Part shown: one piece after another, positions 59,494 to 64,000 of the stretch
Layout: each line of letters starts with the position of its first letter
How positions within the stretch are numbered: position 1 is the first letter of the stretch
NCBI RefSeq assembly: GCF_028877475.1
Contig: NZ_CP113527.1
Coordinates: 2,349,501 to 2,413,500, forward strand
Direction of reading: 5' to 3'
Source: Lysinibacillus irui
Lineage (GTDB): Bacteria; Bacillota; Bacilli; Bacillales_A; Planococcaceae
DNA: 64,000 bases
Notes under the pieces: model-generated
Database searches by the model: none
Told to the model about the DNA's origin: nothing
The model's input: only the letters and a program-made list of their open reading frames with translations
Translations under genes and position numbers: made by a program

Positions 59494-59760
59494 TTATTTA
59501 AGCAACGGGTGAAGACCTATTAGCAAGGGTGCATACACGATTAATGGAATAAGCAAAATCACTGCACCAATTTTTTTAATTCCCTTTTGTAATAGTAAAA
59601 GAGAAGTAATGAAAAATAATGGGTAAATAATAAAAGCTATTATTAATATACCATCAACTAATCGATATAGTTTTCCTGAAAATGCTCCTATGAATGGGAT
59701 TGAGATCCATTCTAGTACGCTAAACGCAATAACCAATATCCATAACCATTTAAGTGTCAT
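59494..59760 (-). CDS. Small three-helix membrane protein
   Basis: 88 residues: MTLKWLWILVIAFSVLEWISIPF, YRLVDGILIIAFIIYPLFFITSLLLL and AVILLIPLIVYAPLLIGL, in parts. The ATG at 59760 fits GAGGTG 9 bases upstream; the GTG at 59763 is the alternative. Short basic loops suggest both ends in the cytoplasm for at least one helix pair. No family recognised. Confidence 0.68.
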   Translation of the reverse strand: MTLKWLWILVIAFSVLEWISIPFIGAFSGKLYRLVDGILIIAFIIYPLFFITSLLLLQKGIKKIGAVILLIPLIVYAPLLIGLHPLLK

Positions 59761-59912
59761 CACTAATCACCTCTAAATCCCTATTGTTCAAATAAAAACC
59801 CTTATTCCATTTTACTCGTTCAGAGAATTTTTTTAACTCCAATATCATGTCCCATTGAAGCATTAACATTAAACATGACTATAGGATTCATATGGTCCTT
59901 TGTATTTATTAA

Positions 59913-59954
59913 TATATAAAAAACCGATTTTCCTTGTCTCAAGGGGAATCGGTT
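59913..59954 (-). terminator. Terminator of the marR-type gene
   Basis: On the minus strand AACCGATT..CC...GG..AATCGGTT then TTTTTAT. Confidence 0.8.
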
Positions 59955-59962
59955 CTTTTAAG

Positions 59963-60436
59963 TCAGTCATCTAATGAACATTGAACTTCATTATAATTTG
60001 TAAGTTTGGATAGTAGTTCAATAAGTTGTTGTCGCTGCTCTTGAGTCAGATTCTTTAATAAAATATCTGCTGCCTCTTCTTCAAGCAATCGTACTTTTTT
60101 AATTTGCATTTGTGCATTGTCAGTTAATTGTATCAAAGTAGCTCGTCGGTCTATTGGATCAGGCATCCGAACAAGAAGTCCATCCTGTTCCAATGCATCT
60201 ACAAAGTCAGTAACCGTTCGGGCCTTTACCCCTAATTTGGCTGCTAACTCGCTCATTCGTATTTTCTCTACTTCAGAAACAGCAAGTAAAACACGAAGTC
60301 TGGGTCCTGAAATTTGAAACGGCATGTCAAGATTTGATAGATGTGCTTCAAATTCTCTCTGGATATAATGAGAAGTCTTAATTAACGCATGAATACCCTC
60401 TACTGCAGATGTTTTTGAAGAATGTTGATTTGTCAT
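59963..60436 (-). CDS. MarR-family transcriptional regulator
   Basis: 157 residues. Winged helix: IRMSELAAKLGVKARTVTDFVDALEQDGL then VRMPDPIDRRATLIQLT (wing). The N- and C-terminal helices form the dimer. There is no Cys in the body to suggest an oxidation sensor (only one near the C-terminus). It is divergent from a DoxX/MFS pair with a palindrome-rich gap, so it most likely represses them and itself. Confidence 0.9.
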   Translation of the reverse strand: MTNQHSSKTSAVEGIHALIKTSHYIQREFEAHLSNLDMPFQISGPRLRVLLAVSEVEKIRMSELAAKLGVKARTVTDFVDALEQDGLLVRMPDPIDRRATLIQLTDNAQMQIKKVRLLEEEAADILLKNLTQEQRQQLIELLSKLTNYNEVQCSLDD

Positions 60437-60474
60437 AAAAATTCCTCCTTGACAGTTTTAAATTAATCGCATAA

Positions 60475-60529
60475 ACTCATTTTGAGTAAACTTATATTGA
60501 GTAAGCTCACTAAATCAATACCCTATAAT
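60475..60529. promoter_or_regulatory. Divergent MarR operator/promoter region
   Basis: ACTCA-ttt-TGAGT (60475-60487) overlaps a direct repeat TTGAGTAA at 60482 and 60497 (15 bp apart), followed by TATAAT at 60524-60529. The repeat and palindrome are the likely binding sites of the MarR protein. Confidence 0.5.
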
Positions 60530-60586
60530 ATCATTGTACCATAGAAGGGTATTGTGAAAAAAAAACAATATATTGGAGGGATTATC

Positions 60587-60955
60587 TTGTTAATTATATC
60601 TATTATTCTTCAAAGCCTGCTAGCCTTAGTGTTCTTGTTGACTGGGTTTATGAAGGTATCTGGTAATAAACAGCAAGTAGAAACATTCGAGCACCTTAAC
60701 CTACCTCAATGGTTCCGAGTGATTACTGGATTGGTACAACTAATTGGGGCCGCTGGTTTAATTATCGGTTTTTGGAATCCTGGAGTAACAGCATTAACTG
60801 GCTTATGGCTTGCGATTACGATGCTTGGTGGAGTGATGACGCATATTAGGGCAAAGGATTCTATCACTCAGGCAATTCCAGCATTCATACTGGCGATACT
60901 GGCAACTATCATTACTATTTTTAACTTATCTGACATGCTGAACCTGTTTTCTTAA
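60587..60955 (+). CDS. DoxX-family membrane protein
   Basis: 123 residues from the TTG at 60587 with GGAGGG 6 bases upstream; the GTG at 60554 lacks this. Four helices with ILQSLLALVFLLTGFMKVSGN and FRVITGLVQLIGAAGLIIGFW (DoxX/DoxD pattern) and a third pair after WNPGVTALTGLWLAITMLGG. DoxX proteins are often co-regulated with quinone or oxidative stress. It is the first gene of a two-gene unit with the MFS transporter, divergent from marR. Confidence 0.85.
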   Translation: MLIISIILQSLLALVFLLTGFMKVSGNKQQVETFEHLNLPQWFRVITGLVQLIGAAGLIIGFWNPGVTALTGLWLAITMLGGVMTHIRAKDSITQAIPAFILAILATIITIFNLSDMLNLFS

Positions 60956-61035
60956 ATTGTTCGATACTTAATAATACACCTATGATATCAAGATATTAAC
61001 AGTATATCTACACTCTAAAAGGAGATTTATATCGT

Positions 61036-62511
61036 ATGACAGTAAAAACAGAAAATAACAATGAAGTATTCTCTATTAGAACCATCATAGGCCCCTTATT
61101 AGCTGTCATTGTTGGTATGATGATGGTAATTCTTGATAGTACGGCGATGAATGTTGCCTTGCCTGGCATAGTGACAGATTTTAAATCTGATGTTTCGACC
61201 ATGCAATGGTCCTTAACAGGTTATACGCTCGCTTTATCAGCTGTCATTCCTTTAGCTGGTTGGATGACGGACCGATTTGGAGCAAAAAAGATATTTTTAA
61301 TTACAATTACCTTTTTTACAATTGGATCCGTTCTCTGCTCTGTTGCACAAACTCCTGAACAGCTTATCCTCTATCGAGTTATTCAAGGACTTGGGGGAGG
61401 AATGGTAGCACCAATAGGAATGACCATTATTTTCCAACTCGCTCCTTCGGATAAAATTGGGTCTGTAATGGGGGCACTTGGGGTTCCGATGCTTTTAGCA
61501 CCTGCTTTAGGACCTGTTCTAGCAGGATATCTAGTTGAATACGTTACTTGGCATTGGATTTTCCTTATTAATTTACCAATCGGGATTATTGCAATTTTGG
61601 TTGGATTGAAATTTTTACCGAATGTTGAACGAAAGACCGCTGCATCCCTTGATTATTTAGGGATTCTATTAGCGCCTATCGCATTCGCAATGCTAGCCTA
61701 TGGAGTGAGTGAAGGTGGCAAAAGCTGGACTTCAATAGAAACTCTTACTGGATTAATTGTAGGTGGAGTTGCTCTCATTCTATTCATAATTGTTGAACTT
61801 CGTCAAAAGCAGCCTTTACTAGAGCTGAGAGTTTTTGGATCATCTGACTTTAGAAAAGGAATTGTGATTTCATGGATTTCTCAAATCGCATTATTTGGGG
61901 TTATGGTTATTGTCCCGTTATTTTTACAAACAGTAAGAGGTTACGGTGCATTAGCTACTGGTTTAATTCTTCTCCCACAAGCTCTTTCATCGGGTGTTAT
62001 GATGCCAATTGGAGGGCGTTTATATGATAAAATAGGTGCTCGTCCTTTAGCTATAACTGGCTTGTCTATTATTACCGCAGCGCTAGTTATGCTTTCCCGA
62101 ATTTCTATGGACACAACTACAGGATTTATCATTACATGTTTAGTGATGATTGGAGCAGGTATGGGACTATCCATGATGGCAATTAATACCCATGTTCTTC
62201 AATCTGCTCCCAAACATCTTGTAAGTCGCGTCACACCATTAACAACAGCGGCCCAACAAGTAATGGTTTCATTTGCAGTAGCAGGTATGACTGGGTTTCT
62301 AACGTCAAAAATTACTACTCATATGAAAACAATAGCTGACCCAATGGAAGCTACCTTTTCTGCCTATGGTGACACATTCCTTCTAGCTGCTGGGATTGCA
62401 TTAGCAGGTGTGCTTTTAGGAACAATCCTTGGTAGACCAAAACAACAGTCGGAACATGCTGAAGATGATGAAACAAAAGAAGCTAATGCAAAAATGAGAG
62501 TAGGACATTAG
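61036..62511 (+). CDS. DHA2-family MFS multidrug transporter (EmrB/QacA type)
   Basis: 491 residues, 14 membrane helices. Motif A is GWMTDRFGAKK; motif C-like GALGVPMLLAPALGPVLAGYLV and D1 motif VILDSTAMNVALPGI are typical of DHA2. The C-terminal tail is acidic/charged. It exports drugs using the proton gradient. AAGGAG precedes the ATG. Following DoxX by 80 bp and divergent from marR it forms a MarR-regulated stress/efflux module. 62512-62979 holds a weak hairpin and no gene. Confidence 0.92.
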   Translation: MTVKTENNNEVFSIRTIIGPLLAVIVGMMMVILDSTAMNVALPGIVTDFKSDVSTMQWSLTGYTLALSAVIPLAGWMTDRFGAKKIFLITITFFTIGSVLCSVAQTPEQLILYRVIQGLGGGMVAPIGMTIIFQLAPSDKIGSVMGALGVPMLLAPALGPVLAGYLVEYVTWHWIFLINLPIGIIAILVGLKFLPNVERKTAASLDYLGILLAPIAFAMLAYGVSEGGKSWTSIETLTGLIVGGVALILFIIVELRQKQPLLELRVFGSSDFRKGIVISWISQIALFGVMVIVPLFLQTVRGYGALATGLILLPQALSSGVMMPIGGRLYDKIGARPLAITGLSIITAALVMLSRISMDTTTGFIITCLVMIGAGMGLSMMAINTHVLQSAPKHLVSRVTPLTTAAQQVMVSFAVAGMTGFLTSKITTHMKTIADPMEATFSAYGDTFLLAAGIALAGVLLGTILGRPKQQSEHAEDDETKEANAKMRVGH

Positions 62512-62979
62512 ATAAGACAATAAACTATATTTTACCCCCATCCAAAACAGGATGTGGGGTATGCGCTTTGGAAATATTTACGTTTTATCAACGTCATCAA
62601 CTGCTCTAACAGATGAATTGATCTTCTGCTCCGTTAGTCATCCCTGTAAAATTTGACCACTATCTGTATTTAGTAATCATGCCAATCCATTTTATAAAAT
62701 CTTGTGTGTCCCCCTTGAAATTGATGCTCATTTTACCAAACAGTTAGAGAAACATCATTGATACATTGTTTAAATTTTTTGTTTGGTTATCCACCATTCG
62801 GTCTCCGAACAGATTCTCTAAAATTTTGAAGTATGTAATCAATAATTTTTTTCATGATAAAAGCAGGATCTATACAAACTTGATATTAACACTTACATCG
62901 ATATCCAATAATTAGGTAAATCATGTAGGGAGTAGAAACGCGGAGTTGTAGTGAATTCGCGTTTCTTTGTAGTTCCCTT

Positions 62980-63624
62980 TTATCTTTTCTGGTTAATGTA
63001 ATCTTTTTGAGCTCCTTCATAGCTTCCGATAACATTTTGATAGCCAGGTAATTGGCTTGCAAGTAAAGCACCAAAACCTTCGATGTCGTTTCGCCAATCT
63101 CTTTGCAATTCACTGGCAATACTAAACCAGTTCATCAGTTGTACGCCACTATGGGCCATACGCATTAATGCCGCATCTGCAACTTGTTTACTGAAAGTTC
63201 CTGACGCATCCGTTACGACAAATACTTCATAGCCTGCGTTAAGCGCTGATAATGCAGGAAAAGCAACACAAACATCTGTTACAACACCCGCAATAATCAA
63301 TTGCTTTTTCCCAGTCATTTTAACTGCATTGACAAAATCCTCATTATCCCAGGCGTTGATCTGTCCAGGGCGTGGAATCTTAGGCACATCTGGAAACAAC
63401 TCAACAAGCCCTTGCATCAGTGGTCCATTTGGTCCGTTTTCAAAACTTGTGGTCAAGATGACAGGTAAATTAAAAAACTTCGCGGTATGTGCAAGTGCGA
63501 GGACGTTGTTTTTAAATTCATCTACCCCATAGTCACGTACTAAACCAGAAATTAATCCTGTCTGATGATCGACTAAAAGTAAGGCTGCATTATCTTTTGA
63601 TAAACGTGTATACAAGTCAGCCAT
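62980..63624 (-). CDS. ycaC: YcaC-type isochorismatase-family hydrolase
   Basis: 214 residues from the ATG at 63624 with AAAGGAGG about 10 bases upstream. LLLVDHQTGLISGLVRD (Asp19), ILTTSFENGPNGPLM, PRPGQINAWDNEDFVNAVK and IIAGVVTDVCVAFPALSAL (Cys119) are shared at high identity with E. coli YcaC. It is a cysteine hydrolase of the isochorismatase fold; the substrate is unknown. The strong conservation with a gammaproteobacterial protein is of note. Confidence 0.9.
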   Translation of the reverse strand: MADLYTRLSKDNAALLLVDHQTGLISGLVRDYGVDEFKNNVLALAHTAKFFNLPVILTTSFENGPNGPLMQGLVELFPDVPKIPRPGQINAWDNEDFVNAVKMTGKKQLIIAGVVTDVCVAFPALSALNAGYEVFVVTDASGTFSKQVADAALMRMAHSGVQLMNWFSIASELQRDWRNDIEGFGALLASQLPGYQNVIGSYEGAQKDYINQKR

Positions 63625-63806
63625 TCTGTTGCTTTCCTCCTTTATTTTAACTTGCAAAAGGCTAGTAGAACCCTGATTTGCAGACTTAATATGGTCAATT
63701 GTATAGACACGTATTCATATATTTCTCAACTATTAGTATGTATATTTTATTGGAGACGTAAGCAATTTACTTTAGAAATGATGTTGCTTTCTTCTGAAAA
63801 CAATAA

Positions 63807-63840
63807 AATAAGGCATAGGAAAGGATTCCGTTGCCTTATT
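63807..63840 (-). terminator. Terminator of the reductase gene
   Basis: AATAAGGCA (63807-63815) and TGCCTTATT (63832-63840) with TTTTATT on the minus strand; a GGAATCC/GGATTCC inner part strengthens the loop. Confidence 0.8.
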
Positions 63841-63842
63841 TT

Positions 63843-64000
63843 TTATTTGCTATGTTTTTTAATTAAATCTACGAATGCATCAATGAAGGTTTGTAAAAAT
63901 TTAACCGTTCTTTCATCTTTCACATTACCGTTTTCATCTAGTAAATCAGCCACATTTCCAATATAAGCTTCAGGTTGTTGTAGTATTGGCATATTTAAGA
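63843..64000 (-). CDS. NADPH-dependent FMN reductase-like protein, 3' end only
   Basis: The frame is open through the right edge; 51 residues are visible: LNMPILQQPEAYIGNVADLL, DENGNVKDERTVKFLQTFID and AFVDLIKKHSK. The MPxLQQPEAYI and FDENG-KFLQxFIDA pattern is the C-terminus of flavin reductases/azoreductases of the NADPH_dep_FMN family. The start and cofactor site lie outside the window. It is expressed separately from ycaC because of the terminator between them. Confidence 0.8.
   Translation of the reverse strand, partial: LNMPILQQPEAYIGNVADLLDENGNVKDERTVKFLQTFIDAFVDLIKKHSK

Overview
The window is AT-rich DNA from a spore-forming, Gram-positive Bacillaceae-type bacterium, most likely Lysinibacillus or a close relative. 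The evidence is strong AGGAGG-type ribosome sites, frequent TTG and GTG starts, a spore-type LigD/Ku end-joining pair, homologues of Bacillus subtilis YkuI, YdjG/YdjI, YwdK and YvaD-YvaE-YvaF, a BclA-like exosporium protein and a textbook SigW promoter. The genus is inferred from memory; no search was run.

Layout. (1) 1-1.5 kb: the end of an overlapping three-gene operon (unknown protein, winged-helix/zinc-ribbon protein, membrane-tailed protein) that looks like an accessory, possibly defensive, cassette; a decayed IS1182-type transposase follows. (2) 2.2-21.7 kb: mostly ordinary chromosomal genes: serine hydrolase, SDR, GNAT, chemotaxis receptor, MBL hydrolase, LigD/Ku, methyltransferase, DHFR-like, WYL regulator, DUF418, RidA, PadR-HAAS and EamA. 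At 9.0-9.86 kb there is an array of about twenty 42-bp non-coding repeats. (3) 22-28.3 kb: orphan immunity-like genes, DUF402 and DUF3888 genes and debris of one prophage, ending in a broken integrase. (4) 28.3-33.5 kb: core again: YkuI-like EAL protein, a SigW-driven SPFH/zinc-ribbon envelope-stress operon, DUF423 and a thioesterase. (5) 33.8-41.2 kb: accessory: frameshifted ATP-dependent DNA ligase, lipoproteins, HIT protein, a LexA-controlled YolD-type operon without its polymerase, and an intact IS3-family element. (6) 41.2-55 kb: a badly deleted prophage on the minus strand. Lysis genes and part of the tail remain, but packaging, capsid and most tail genes are gone, and two terminase-small-subunit stubs are each fused to unrelated late genes. 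Cargo genes with their own terminators sit in it: a trypsin-like protease, a HEPN protein, two membrane proteins and an exosporium-like protein. (7) 55-64 kb: a Lnu-type lincosamide nucleotidyltransferase, a TetR/SMR/YvaD efflux operon, a MarR/DoxX/MFS cluster, a YcaC-type hydrolase and the 3' end of an FMN reductase.

Two features cut across the regions. At least ten copies of a palindromic interspersed repeat (core AACAATCGGGC) lie between accessory genes from 23.8 to 59.4 kb. There are also many single-event gene breaks (indels or in-frame stops), which indicate either a decaying accessory zone or, in part, assembly errors at homopolymers.
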